Shown here one piece after another: positions 46,702 to 55,239 of a stretch of 64,000 nucleotides of DNA; the first letter of the stretch is position 1; the number at the start of each line of letters is the position of its first letter. Position numbers and translations under genes: made by a program. Source of the stretch: Flavobacteriales bacterium (GTDB lineage Bacteria; Bacteroidota; Bacteroidia; Flavobacteriales_F; PHOS-HE28); assembly GCA_020635715.1 (NCBI GenBank), contig JACJZG010000009.1, positions 1-64,000 of the forward strand, in the 5' to 3' direction. The notes beneath the pieces are model-generated. The model saw only the letters and a list, made by a program, of their open reading frames with translations. It did no database searches and had not been told where the DNA came from.

Positions 46702-46876
46702 GTTCCGCAGGGCATCGAAGCTCTCGAAGCGCTGGCCGGTGATGAAGGATATACAGTGCTTCTTCAGTTCGGTTCGTTCGGTATCCCTGTTCGCACCGGG
46801 GTTGCTGCCCGTGATCTGCTGACTGATGGTCTGTTGATCGAGCCACCGGTTGTACTCGCTAACCCGTTGATCGAAG
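46702..46876 (-). pseudogene. Fragment duplicated from the 720-aa island protein gene
   Basis: About 175 bp nearly identical to an internal part of the gene at 50837-52999 (there about 51331-51500). Translated, it reads DQRVSEYNRWLDQQTISQQ, GANRDTERTELKKHCISF and GQRFESFDALRN, with a few substitutions (N to D, Y to F). Similarity stops abruptly on both sides. The surrounding frame is open from 46920 to 46606 but has no recognisable start region or continuation, so I regard it as a remnant. It begins eight bases after the stop of the 207-aa lipoprotein gene. Confidence 0.85.
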
Positions 46877-46883
46877 ACTAGCA

Positions 46884-47507
46884 TCAATGCTGCCACCTTG
46901 GGGTATCGGCGGATAACCATTCCGTGGAAGCAATGATCCGATACACTTCATCCTTCAGTTCATCCTTTTCCTTAGGATTACTGTACCGTCCATCGATCGT
47001 CAACGTCATGACACGATCGGGTACTTCCTGCTTTGCTACAAAGGATTGCACGAATATGGAATCCCCTTCCACCTGAGGGTCGCATTCGAACACACCGTAC
47101 CAGCCGCCGATCGAGGAACAGATATGCTTGTCGAACCGTACATCAGACCGTTTGCCGGTGAGAAGGTCTATATGGAAATATGAATCGCCGCCATAGTCAT
47201 GCATGTTATTCTCGTACGGGCCAATGCCTGGATCACCTCTGAAATGAATATTAAACCCCACATTACTAACACCACGTCGGTTACCATTGTGGTAAATGAA
47301 ATCGCTACGATCCGGGTTAACGGACCATCTTCCGTCGGCAGGCATGATAACGGAGCAGACTTGGTATGAAGCGCCAGTGAAATATCGCAAAGTGTCTCGG
47401 TGGCTTGTAGGCACCTCAATCAGGTCACACTGCGGTCGACACGCAAAGAGGAATGCACACGCACTCCCAAGAAGAAGCAACGGTGCCGTTTGGAGAAGTG
47501 CTTTCAT
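46884..47507 (-). CDS. Lipoprotein of unknown function in the patatin island
   Basis: 207 residues with a lipobox (CAFLFACRP, Cys at about residue 23). The mature protein contains five further cysteines and aromatic-rich beta segments (SNVGFNIHFRGDPGIGPYENN, DSYFHIDLLTGKRSDVRF, CSSIGGWYGVFECDP). I do not recognise a family. Its start overlaps the preceding 158-aa gene by 4 bp. GC content is lower than in the flanking housekeeping genes. A fragment of the 720-aa island gene lies immediately downstream. An immunity or accessory role to a lipase-type effector is speculation. Confidence 0.7.
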   Translation of the reverse strand: MKALLQTAPLLLLGSACAFLFACRPQCDLIEVPTSHRDTLRYFTGASYQVCSVIMPADGRWSVNPDRSDFIYHNGNRRGVSNVGFNIHFRGDPGIGPYENNMHDYGGDSYFHIDLLTGKRSDVRFDKHICSSIGGWYGVFECDPQVEGDSIFVQSFVAKQEVPDRVMTLTIDGRYSNPKEKDELKDEVYRIIASTEWLSADTPRWQH

Positions 47508-47980
47508 TTGGAGTAACGGATCCTCGTTCGGGTTCGCGCGAATGCATCACGGATGCTTTTCCTCTTTGCCGCAGCAGTGGTCATGTATCCACGTTGTTCG
47601 TCCAGGTCCGGGCCGGCGAAATCCACCACGCTTATGTCTCCCGGATCCAAGGCGATCGTCATCAGTTCATCTTCGTAACCGAGGATCTGGTTCTCGGTCG
47701 ATGCCTTCAGCATGGCTTCGAGTAAGCGCCCGGCATACTTCAGGCTCACCAAGGTATCACGCTTGGCGAACGGATCATCCACCTCTGAAGGCCCGAAGGA
47801 TGAAAGTGTGAATCCGAGTACCTGCTCGCTAGGAGGCCGAAGGTCGGGCAACCGAACGTCGAACAAGCGCCAAGGCATGGCCACCGGAAGCATTCGGCCA
47901 TCATCGCTATATACCTCTGCAGGGTCTCCCGAGGAACGAGGGGACCCTGTGGCTTCGAGGATCCAAGCATCCTCATGCAT
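47504..47980 (-). CDS. Unrecognised 158-aa protein in the patatin island
   Basis: No signal peptide or membrane segment. The sequence has a mixed alpha/beta profile, with a helical C-terminal basic end (AAAKRKSIRDAFARTRTRIRYSK). It overlaps the lipoprotein gene by 4 bp, so the two are co-translated. The ATG at 47980 (MHEDAWILEATG) is the only plausible start. I cannot suggest a function. Confidence 0.6.
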   Translation of the reverse strand: MHEDAWILEATGSPRSSGDPAEVYSDDGRMLPVAMPWRLFDVRLPDLRPPSEQVLGFTLSSFGPSEVDDPFAKRDTLVSLKYAGRLLEAMLKASTENQILGYEDELMTIALDPGDISVVDFAGPDLDEQRGYMTTAAAKRKSIRDAFARTRTRIRYSK

Positions 47981-48097
47981 CGATCATCTCCATTCAACAC
48001 ATCGACAAAGTACACATTTCTGCAAGCAGCAGGGTCCCCTTCGGGAGACCGCTGCTGAGGTCTTGTCCGTGGGTGCTCGTTGGCGAACAGCCTGCCC

Positions 48098-48133
48098 AGA
48101 TATACAGTGCTTCTTCAGTTCGGTGCGTTCGGT
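48098..48133 (-). repeat. 36-bp fragment of the 720-aa island gene (third copy)
   Basis: Matches the TERTELKKHCIS-coding part of the gene at about 51368-51403 with two mismatches, and also the fragment at 46702-46876. It sits 29 bases downstream of the stop of the 335-aa lipoprotein gene. The rest of 47981-48161 holds nothing I recognise. Confidence 0.75.
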
Positions 48134-48161
48134 CTTGTGGTTGAATGAGTTGGGAGGTTGC

Positions 48162-49169
48162 TCATTGCCGGTCAGGCAGGCGTGTGGAGGTTATCCGTGG
48201 GCACGGCGCCATCCCAACCGTATCACCCACACCCATGGACTGCCCTTCATACCGGTTGAACAGGATCTCCACATAGATCGCGAGGTCTTCCCAATGGACG
48301 TCGTAGACAATCTCGTCGGAGGTAGTGCTATGTCGATGGTACTTGGCTTGGAATTGTTGTTCATTTTGAACGGTAGTGTCTTCCCAGTACTCATCCTTGT
48401 CCGGGTCCCAGACCAACGCTTCACTTTTAACAGCTTCTCTTCGGTAAGTCAGAACAGGCTGGGCCGGAAGGCATTTCAAGCTTGCCTCAATGCAACCATA
48501 TTTTCCAAAATTATACTCAAGTTGGCCCAGAAGATCACTATAGTTTCTAGGCGCAAAACAGTATGGGTCTTGAAGTTCTGGGAACCGTTGATGAGGGGTA
48601 GGATCACCGGTCAGGTCTCGAAGGTAGAGGTCCAGTTGATGATACAACTGTCGAAATCCGTCCTTATCAAATGGGGGAGGTGATGCAGTGTCCTTAGCCA
48701 AACGCTGGATCAAACTATCATTGTGAAAGAGCTTCACGGAGATCCTAGGCGGTGTAAGCGAAAAGTACGATGACATCGAGAAAAGTTGGCCCTTTGCATA
48801 CCTTGGATACTCGAAGGCGACAAGACAATGGAGATATGGAATATCAATCCTGCGGTTGAAGAACAGGGATGGCGATATGGAACGAATGATATCAGGGTAG
48901 TATTCTGTGGGGCAGTTGAAATAGTGTGTCAAGCCACAGTAACGGTTCGTCCAATGACCGGGCGGCCGGGAGAAGGTCCAACAATGCTCGTAGGGGGTCA
49001 ACTTGATCTGTTGCCATTCGGGGTCCACAAGTACTTCGTGCAACCGTAGCGTATCCCAAGGTACAGGAAGGTCCATCAACGGTGCCGCCAAACCAATCTG
49101 ATCGACACGCTGTGGATCACTGCACGAAAGCACCAGAGCTGCTGCACTCATGAACAAAACCAGCCGCAT
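48162..49169 (-). CDS. Lipoprotein of unknown function downstream of patatin
   Basis: 335 residues, lipobox ALVLSCSDP (Cys at about residue 16). The mature part is rich in aromatic residues and cysteine (YEHCWTFSRPPGHWTNRYCG, HYFNCPTEYYPD, YCFAPRNYSD) and ends with an Asp/Glu-rich segment (VWDPDKDEYWEDTTVQNE). No family recognised. It begins five bases after the patatin stop and is probably in the same transcript, and it is AT-richer than the window average. A partner or protector of the lipase is possible but untested. Confidence 0.7.
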   Translation of the reverse strand: MRLVLFMSAAALVLSCSDPQRVDQIGLAAPLMDLPVPWDTLRLHEVLVDPEWQQIKLTPYEHCWTFSRPPGHWTNRYCGLTHYFNCPTEYYPDIIRSISPSLFFNRRIDIPYLHCLVAFEYPRYAKGQLFSMSSYFSLTPPRISVKLFHNDSLIQRLAKDTASPPPFDKDGFRQLYHQLDLYLRDLTGDPTPHQRFPELQDPYCFAPRNYSDLLGQLEYNFGKYGCIEASLKCLPAQPVLTYRREAVKSEALVWDPDKDEYWEDTTVQNEQQFQAKYHRHSTTSDEIVYDVHWEDLAIYVEILFNRYEGQSMGVGDTVGMAPCPRITSTRLPDRQ

Positions 49170-49174
49170 ACTTT

Positions 49175-50815
49175 CTAACGTGTTACTCGAACCTGTGTAC
49201 GTTTAAATGCCTGCTTGATCAAATCCTCCTTAATGGCAATACGTGGTCCTATTTTTTCGCGGAGATACGTCTTTTGACCTTGTGGAAGTCCTGATATTTT
49301 GATTACTTCAATATTCTGTCTATCGATCTCGGGATGTGAGAAATCCCAAGCCTCCCAACCAGTTGAATCAATGTAAACGGTGCGTTCCACGTCATTCGGA
49401 TAACGCACCTGACCGTCTCCTCCTGGATACATGAACGTTGAAATGAGGTCCTGAACAAAACGGTCCATCGTACCCTTCTTCTCATCCTCCCGGTCTGGGT
49501 AGATATCCTCCCTTTCCGTTCTGGTCGGCGGTCCTTCATCGACATTCGGGTCTCCGTTGGCATAAAGGTCCGCCAAGCGAAACCCCAGGAACTTCTCGTT
49601 CCCAGCGGTACCCTGCACAAAGTCTCCAGCCAAATGGGCGCCTTTGGTCGGTTTGTTCCGGAATAGCAGCTTCGAACCGTCGTGCAAATGATCGGTCTGC
49701 TTGATCGTGTCGAACGCATGGATCGGGTAGTTGTTGAGCATGCCTCCATCCACGTAAAGCCCCCTGTATTTCTCGGCTTGTGCCTTGTCATTCCCGCGGA
49801 CCGGGTGATCCACGTACACCGGCCGGAAGGCGAAGGGGAAGTTCATGGACATGGCCACCGCCTCGATGACCGGGAAATCAGGGGTCTGCCACACGGAAAA
49901 GTACATCGGCCGGTGGGTGGAAATGTTCGTGGCTGTGATCACGAGGTCCACTCCGGTGAGGTTGAAGAACTCCTTGAACGGCATGAATGGATCGAAGCCG
50001 TTGTACGTATTGTGTACGGCATAGTAGACGGGCTTCAACTTCCTTTCGATCAATTCACGGAAGAACTCGCGGATCTCCTTGCCAGAGAAAATACCTCGAT
50101 TGAACCACAAGCCATGGATGTACGTGGCCGCATTATCATGATCGCGAAATCTCGGCTTTGGTCCGCTTGATCTGTACCCAACCGGTACACCCGGACCGGC
50201 GGTCACTGGCCTGGCCTCCGATTGAAATCTGATCAAGTCGCCTTTAAGGAGGATACGCTCCAGTATCTTGCTTCCATCCGCCCAACGGAAGAGTTTATAC
50301 TCCCAATTCACGAAGAAATTCGCCACCCATCCCCAAAAACCCTCTGAATTCTTCTTGAGCTTGGTTAGTGCCACAGTTTGATTGACGAAGGAACCCTCCA
50401 AACTTAATTTTCCATCCTGGTTAACGGCTACAGTCCTGTACCACTGTTCATCAGGTTCCCCAAAGAACTTCTCCACCTTGGCCCAAACCTCTTTCCGATC
50501 TTTATAGATCAGTATCAATTCACTATCAAGTAGTTCCATCTCGATCTCAACAGCATTCATGCCCATGGCAAGCATGAAGGCCGTAATGGCGCCTGCCGAA
50601 GAACCGCTTACCCCGCGGAATGGCCTACTTGCAATGGGTTCTTGAAGAATGCTGAACAGTGGCTTGTTCCCGGAACCATGGGGAATTCCGGAGGGTCCAG
50701 GATCATAAAGTATGGACTCCAGAGCATCCACTACCCCGATGTAGAGGATGCCCCGCCCGACACCACCTTCGAAGCAGAGGTAGTCGACGTTCGATAAGCT
50801 GATCGGTGTGGGCAT
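49175..50815 (-). CDS. Patatin-like phospholipase with complete catalytic dyad
   Basis: 546 residues. The oxyanion-hole glycines GGVGRGILYIGVVDAL lie near the N-terminus, the nucleophile elbow is GVSGSSAGAI (Ser at about 78, G-x-S-x-G), and the Asp is in LYVDGGMLNNYP, so a phospholipase/acylhydrolase activity is expected. A long insert (about 100-260) absent from minimal patatins separates elbow and Asp, including a Trp-rich stretch (GFWGWVANFFVNWEYKLFRW). No signal peptide. The ATG at 50815 is preferred over an in-frame TTG three codons earlier. It follows the 720-aa gene by 21 bp in the same direction and is AT-richer than the flanking core genes. Confidence 0.92.
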   Translation of the reverse strand: MPTPISLSNVDYLCFEGGVGRGILYIGVVDALESILYDPGPSGIPHGSGNKPLFSILQEPIASRPFRGVSGSSAGAITAFMLAMGMNAVEIEMELLDSELILIYKDRKEVWAKVEKFFGEPDEQWYRTVAVNQDGKLSLEGSFVNQTVALTKLKKNSEGFWGWVANFFVNWEYKLFRWADGSKILERILLKGDLIRFQSEARPVTAGPGVPVGYRSSGPKPRFRDHDNAATYIHGLWFNRGIFSGKEIREFFRELIERKLKPVYYAVHNTYNGFDPFMPFKEFFNLTGVDLVITATNISTHRPMYFSVWQTPDFPVIEAVAMSMNFPFAFRPVYVDHPVRGNDKAQAEKYRGLYVDGGMLNNYPIHAFDTIKQTDHLHDGSKLLFRNKPTKGAHLAGDFVQGTAGNEKFLGFRLADLYANGDPNVDEGPPTRTEREDIYPDREDEKKGTMDRFVQDLISTFMYPGGDGQVRYPNDVERTVYIDSTGWEAWDFSHPEIDRQNIEVIKISGLPQGQKTYLREKIGPRIAIKEDLIKQAFKRTQVRVTR

Positions 50816-50836
50816 GGCTATCAAAAAGCTACTTGC

Positions 50837-52999
50837 TCACAACGGCAGATCCCCACTAAAGTCCGGCAGATCGTTCGGTGTTCCATTGTGCGTGAGGTAC
50901 ACCAAGCTGGTGGGCACCTTGCTCAACCACGGTTCACCCTCCACGGTGCCGCCCTGGAAGTTGCCGTCGGCCTCCATGATCTCGTCTATGATGCTCACGT
51001 ACATGGGGTCGTCGGGCGCAGGCACATCATCGCCGTTCCAGATCTCGCCACCCGTATTGAGGTAGTGTAGGATGGCTTTCTCGTAGCCGGGGCGAACGGG
51101 CACCAGCACACGCGCCGCCCCGGCCTGTAGGAACTTGGCGAAGAGCGGATCGTTCTCATTGCGATGCAGGATGTTCACCCACTCCTTCTTGCGCGCCCAG
51201 TAGTAGGGGTAGAAGAGGTAGGTCATTTGCTCCCACTCGAAGCCCTGCTCGAAGAACTGGATGTACTTGCCCTCCTTGGTGGCTTCGTCAAAGGAGAACT
51301 CGGGGTAGCCGAAGGGGGCCACGTTGTTGCGCAGGGCATCGAAGCTCTCATACCGCTGGCCGGTGATGAAGGATATGCAGTGCTTCTTCAGTTCGGTGCG
51401 TTCGGTATCCCTGTTCGCACCGGGGTTGCTGCCCGTGATCTGCTGGCTGATGGTCTGTTGATTGAGCCACCGGTTGTACTCGCTCACCCGTTGGTCATAG
51501 GCCGTGCGCAGCGCGGCATAGGTATCGATCTGCCATTGCTGTATGGCCTCGGCAGAGGGTTTGCAGAACACCTGTACACCTAGGGCCACATGGTTGTTGC
51601 GGCAGCGCATCACGATGGGCACCTCTCCGGAAAGCAGCGCCACTGCGGTGACATCCAATACTTCACTTTCGTAGCGGGTCACCGTTTCACTGCTCCCCAC
51701 GCTGAAGGTCACGTACTGCCCACTTCCCTCGCTCATCAGAATGGTCGCTTTGGCGGAGATGGCTACGTAGCCCGTTGGTACGGTCACCTGAGTGGTCCAG
51801 GTCTTCCACTCCTCATACGAGGCTCCCGTAGGCTCATAGCCTACCGCAGCTTGCACGGACACCATGGCTTGCGGCGGTGGCTTCACGTTGGTGGCACCGT
51901 ACTGCACGGCATAGGAATCATATTCGTCCATGCTGATATCCTCGAAGGAACGGATGGTGAACGGCGGTGGCATCTCCATCACCTCGTTGCTCATGGGCTT
52001 GGCCAGCTTGGCGAAGAGGTGGAAGGCGGCCGGTTCGGGCACTACGAACTCGAACATCATGCGGCGGCCGTAGTTCACCACCTTGTTGTAGTACAGCTTG
52101 TCCAACCAGCGGTACACGCCCACCACATGATCCGTGCCGCCGGTTCCCGTGGTGGTATTGTCCACGCCATGCTCGGTGGTGTCCTCGCTTTCGATGATGG
52201 TGGTAACGGTGCGCCGGGTACGGGTCCTCTCCACCACCCGCTGGAGGGCCCGTTCCATCACCTCCTTGGCGTATTTCGTCGCGTTGCTGCTGGCCTCGGC
52301 CTGGCTGGTGCTGCTGGCCGTGTCGTAGTAAGCACTTCCATGCACGGGACCATAACCGCCCGAGACGGTCACCCCCGCCTGGTTGGACTGGTCCTGTTGG
52401 ATGATGTTACTGGCCTCCTGCTGCACCTCGAACCGCTCGGTGGTTTGTGTCTCCTGCTCGTTCTCGCGGGTGGTCTCCTGCTCCTGGTCCAAGGTGCTCT
52501 CCTGCCTGCGGAGATCACGGAAGGTGCGCGTGCGCTTCTCCCCTTGCAGGATGTTCTCCACATGGGCTACTTCACCAAGTTCGTACTTGTACAGCTGGGT
52601 ACGCACCACCTTGAGGTCGGCAATGCCGATGGGGCGCACATGTCCTGCACCACCCGGCCATTGGTCGAAAGGAAATGGTTGGCAAGGTCCCTCCTGAGCG
52701 AGCTGCACACATTCGTTACCGAGTTGTACCAAGGTGCCACCCGTCTGGACCACCATTTGCCGGTCCCTGTTCGCATGGATCAAGCGTCCCAGCCGTCGGA
52801 TCTCGCTACCGAAGCGCTCGTGGATGTATGGCATGTAAACGAAATCAGGCTTGATCCCCATCTTTTCCAAACGATCCTTGGTTTCTTGTTTGAGGCCGAT
52901 CACAACATCCTCACTCAGGACCAAAGGGTCATGTTTCAGCACATTGGGCTTGTAAGCTGTCGTCCGGATCGGACTCTTTGCGCTTGGGATACCGCTCAT
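50837..52999 (-). CDS. Large unrecognised protein with coiled-coil and beta domains, heart of the accessory island
   Basis: About 720 residues. The order is: an alpha/beta N-terminal part (IGLKQETKDRLEKMGIKPDF), a 70-residue Gln/Glu-rich coiled coil (STLDQEQETTRENEQETQTT), a Gly/Ser-rich stretch (AGVTVSGGYGPVHGSAYYD), a basic helix (ERALQRVVERTRTRR), a conserved-looking block (VVGVYRWLDKLYYNKVVNYGRRMMFEFVVPEPAAF), a beta domain, and a C-terminal part containing TERTELKKHCISFITGQ. No catalytic motif or signal peptide. It resembles in my memory large unnamed proteins in diverse bacteria, but I cannot name the family. The ATG at 52999 overlaps the 268-aa gene by 71 bp; a GTG at 52942 is an alternative. 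Confidence 0.75.
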   Translation of the reverse strand: MSGIPSAKSPIRTTAYKPNVLKHDPLVLSEDVVIGLKQETKDRLEKMGIKPDFVYMPYIHERFGSEIRRLGRLIHANRDRQMVVQTGGTLVQLGNECVQLAQEGPCQPFPFDQWPGGAGHVRPIGIADLKVVRTQLYKYELGEVAHVENILQGEKRTRTFRDLRRQESTLDQEQETTRENEQETQTTERFEVQQEASNIIQQDQSNQAGVTVSGGYGPVHGSAYYDTASSTSQAEASSNATKYAKEVMERALQRVVERTRTRRTVTTIIESEDTTEHGVDNTTTGTGGTDHVVGVYRWLDKLYYNKVVNYGRRMMFEFVVPEPAAFHLFAKLAKPMSNEVMEMPPPFTIRSFEDISMDEYDSYAVQYGATNVKPPPQAMVSVQAAVGYEPTGASYEEWKTWTTQVTVPTGYVAISAKATILMSEGSGQYVTFSVGSSETVTRYESEVLDVTAVALLSGEVPIVMRCRNNHVALGVQVFCKPSAEAIQQWQIDTYAALRTAYDQRVSEYNRWLNQQTISQQITGSNPGANRDTERTELKKHCISFITGQRYESFDALRNNVAPFGYPEFSFDEATKEGKYIQFFEQGFEWEQMTYLFYPYYWARKKEWVNILHRNENDPLFAKFLQAGAARVLVPVRPGYEKAILHYLNTGGEIWNGDDVPAPDDPMYVSIIDEIMEADGNFQGGTVEGEPWLSKVPTSLVYLTHNGTPNDLPDFSGDLPL

Positions 53000-53735
53000 T
53001 CCGGTAAAGAAATACCTGTTCATCGTACGCACTGCGCACCTCTGCGTACGCAGCTTTCGACTTTTCAAGTTCCGCCGACCATGCAGGAACCGGATCGGGC
53101 CCAGCGGGTTGGGTCTGCGGCTCCGTGGGCAGCGGCACATCGGGCATGGGGAACACATCGCCAGGCAGGACCACCGTGGCCATGTATGCACTCCAAATAC
53201 CTGGACCCGTGTTCAACAGCGGGTCGTTGCTGGCGATCTTCTCGATGAGGTTCAGCAAGCGCAAGGTCCGCACTTCTTCCGTGCGCAAAGCCGCCTGGTC
53301 GCCAAGAACCGTGCGCACGAACACATTGTCCCACAGGCGCGACTTGAGTGCGCTGTATCCGGCGTCACCGACGTAAGTCGCCGCAGTCATACCCAGTACA
53401 TCGGCGCTTTCCACCAAGTTCTTCAGATCGGCCTTGACCGCATTACGCATCACCGTACGCATGTAGTCATCCACCCGATCAAAGCCGGGGAATATGACCT
53501 TCAATGCGTCAACGTCTGCAATAAGATCCGACGACGCGCTTGCGTAAGCTGTCGCGGTGGCGACCATATCCACCCGTGGATCCGCTCCTCCGCGATCGGT
53601 GACCAGGTCACCGTACAACGTACTGGTCAGGTCATAAGTGATCCTGCGCGCGTTCTCTTCCGAGACCACAGGTCTCCGAGGTGCTCGGACAACGGCCAGC
53701 TTGAAGAGTTCTGAAGGAAGGTTGGTGGTTGGCAT
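52929..53735 (-). CDS. Unrecognised 268-aa protein, first gene of the accessory island operon
   Basis: A largely helical protein (DALKVIFPGFDRVDDYMRTV, VRTLRLLNLIEKIASND) with a Pro-rich linker (PMPDVPLPTEPQTQPAGPD) followed by a charged helix (AELEKSKAAYAEVRSAYDEQ) and a very polar end (YPKRKESDPDD). No signal peptide or enzymatic motif. Its last 71 bp overlap the next gene in another frame. The helix-linker-helix layout suggests a partner subunit of the 720-aa protein; in other genomes the two might be one chain, which I cannot check. The ATG at 53735 is the only sensible start. Confidence 0.7.
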   Translation of the reverse strand: MPTTNLPSELFKLAVVRAPRRPVVSEENARRITYDLTSTLYGDLVTDRGGADPRVDMVATATAYASASSDLIADVDALKVIFPGFDRVDDYMRTVMRNAVKADLKNLVESADVLGMTAATYVGDAGYSALKSRLWDNVFVRTVLGDQAALRTEEVRTLRLLNLIEKIASNDPLLNTGPGIWSAYMATVVLPGDVFPMPDVPLPTEPQTQPAGPDPVPAWSAELEKSKAAYAEVRSAYDEQVFLYRNERYPKRKESDPDDSLQAQCAET

Positions 53736-53925
53736 CTATATGCGGTGTTGTATGGGATCAACGTAGCCATGGAGAGTAAAGGATCAGTTCGATCCGGTTA
53801 TGTGAATAGAACGGAGCAACGAATGGATCAGTCTACAATGTAGATCCGTTGTTCGATCCTTTCATGCACATTTAATGAACAACCGACCAATAGGAGGCGA
53901 AGCAGTGCGGTTCCGGAAGCCCGAT

Positions 53926-53933
53926 CATCTTTG
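53926..53933 (+). promoter_or_regulatory. -7-like box (CATCTTTG) four bases before the PhoD-type ATG
   Basis: One mismatch to TAnnTTTG, followed by four bases (TGGC) and the ATG at 53938. It decides this start over an in-frame ATG at 53875. The rest of 53736-53925 holds short inverted repeats but no gene that I can support. Confidence 0.5.
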
Positions 53934-53937
53934 TGGC

Positions 53938-55239
53938 ATGTCCCGCTCCATCACCCTCGGCGCGCTACTGGCCGGCCTCTGCACAGCCGCACAACCCACG
54001 CTCAACGGCCCCATGGCCGGCCCGCCGGACCACATGGAGATCACCATCTGGGCGCAATGCCCCGGCGGCTGCGATGCGTTCATCAACTACTGGCCAGCGA
54101 ACGAACCATCGCAGCTGGTCCGCACCGCACCTCAGTCCTCAGAGGCTGCGCGCGGACATGCCATGGAATTCCGCCTCGGGCCGCTTACGCCCGCAACGGA
54201 GTACCGCTACACCATCGCCGTGAACGGGCAGAACGAGGCCCTGCCGGACACGCTGAGCTTCCGCACACAAGCGCTCTGGAAGTTCCGCACGGATCCGCCG
54301 CCCTTCAAGCTGGCCCTGGGCAGTTGCACCTACATCAACGAGCCCGTCTACGACCGTCCCGGCCGCCCATATGGTGATACGTACGGGATCTTCGATGCCA
54401 TTGCGGACCAGCGGCCGGACATCATGCTCTGGCTCGGCGACAACACCTACCTGCGCGAACCCGACTGGGGCAGCTGGAGCGGCTACCTGCACCGGTACAC
54501 GCACACGCGCAGCACGCCGGAGATGCAGCGGCTACTGCGCAGCACCAGCCACACGGCCATCTGGGACGACCACGACTTCGGACCGAACGACGGCGATGGC
54601 TCCTTCGTGGGCGCGGCCATGGCGCGGGAAGCCTTCGGCCTCTTCTGGCCCAATCCCAGCAACGGTGTTCCCGGTGTGGAGGGCAGCACCTCCCAATTCA
54701 GCTATTACGACGCGGACATCTTCCTGATGGACAACCGCACCTTCCGGGTGCGCGGCGACATGAAGACCAGCGAACCGGCGATGCTCGGCAAGGCGCAGCT
54801 CGACTGGCTGATCCGCGCGTTGAAATACAGCGATGCCTCCTTCAAGCTCGTGGCCATCGGCAGCCAGGTGCTCAATCCCGCTGCGGTCTTCGAGAACATG
54901 AGCACCATCCCGAAGGAGCGGGAGGAACTGCTACGCCGCATCGAGGAGGAGGGCATCAAGGGGGTGGTCTTCCTCACCGGCGACAGGCACTTCACGGAGC
55001 TGAGCACCCTGAAGCTGAAGGATGGCCGCCTGATCCATGACCTCACCACCTCTCCCCTCACCTCCGGACCCTACGCCCCGAAGGAGACGAACCCCTTGCG
55101 CGTGGAAGGCACCGTGGTGGACCAACGCAACTTCAGCACACTGGAATTCAGCGGCCCGAAGGACGCGCGCACCATGCTGATCCGGGTGTACGACAGCAAG
55201 GGCGCCCCGCTCTGGGAACGCTCCATCAAGCAGGAATGA
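53938..55239 (+). CDS. PhoD-family metallophosphatase (alkaline phosphatase D-like)
   Basis: 433 residues with a signal peptide (ITLGALLAGLCTAAQ). A fibronectin-like N-terminal beta domain (about 25-130) precedes the PhoD core: LGSCTYINEP, the metal-binding MLWLGDNTYL, AIWDDHDFGPNDGDG, and VVFLTGDRHFTEL with the last metal-ligand His. Characterised relatives hydrolyse phosphodiesters or monoesters with Fe/Ca sites. The substrate here is unknown. It is not linked to a Pho regulon gene in this window apart from a PhoB-type regulator 5 kb away. Confidence 0.92.
   Translation: MSRSITLGALLAGLCTAAQPTLNGPMAGPPDHMEITIWAQCPGGCDAFINYWPANEPSQLVRTAPQSSEAARGHAMEFRLGPLTPATEYRYTIAVNGQNEALPDTLSFRTQALWKFRTDPPPFKLALGSCTYINEPVYDRPGRPYGDTYGIFDAIADQRPDIMLWLGDNTYLREPDWGSWSGYLHRYTHTRSTPEMQRLLRSTSHTAIWDDHDFGPNDGDGSFVGAAMAREAFGLFWPNPSNGVPGVEGSTSQFSYYDADIFLMDNRTFRVRGDMKTSEPAMLGKAQLDWLIRALKYSDASFKLVAIGSQVLNPAAVFENMSTIPKEREELLRRIEEEGIKGVVFLTGDRHFTELSTLKLKDGRLIHDLTTSPLTSGPYAPKETNPLRVEGTVVDQRNFSTLEFSGPKDARTMLIRVYDSKGAPLWERSIKQE

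Noticed and set aside
46654..46881. A 75-codon plus-strand frame across the gene fragment
   Set aside because: The same stretch on the minus strand is a clear copy of the 720-aa gene segment, so the plus frame is a shadow.
51590..53248. A 552-codon plus-strand frame opposite the large island gene
   Set aside because: The minus-strand protein has coherent secondary structure and conserved fragments elsewhere in the island; the plus frame does not.
53777..53858. Inverted AAAGGATC/GATCCTTT repeats before the PhoD gene as a mobile-element end
   Set aside because: Eight-base arms 66 bases apart, no transposase and no target duplication.
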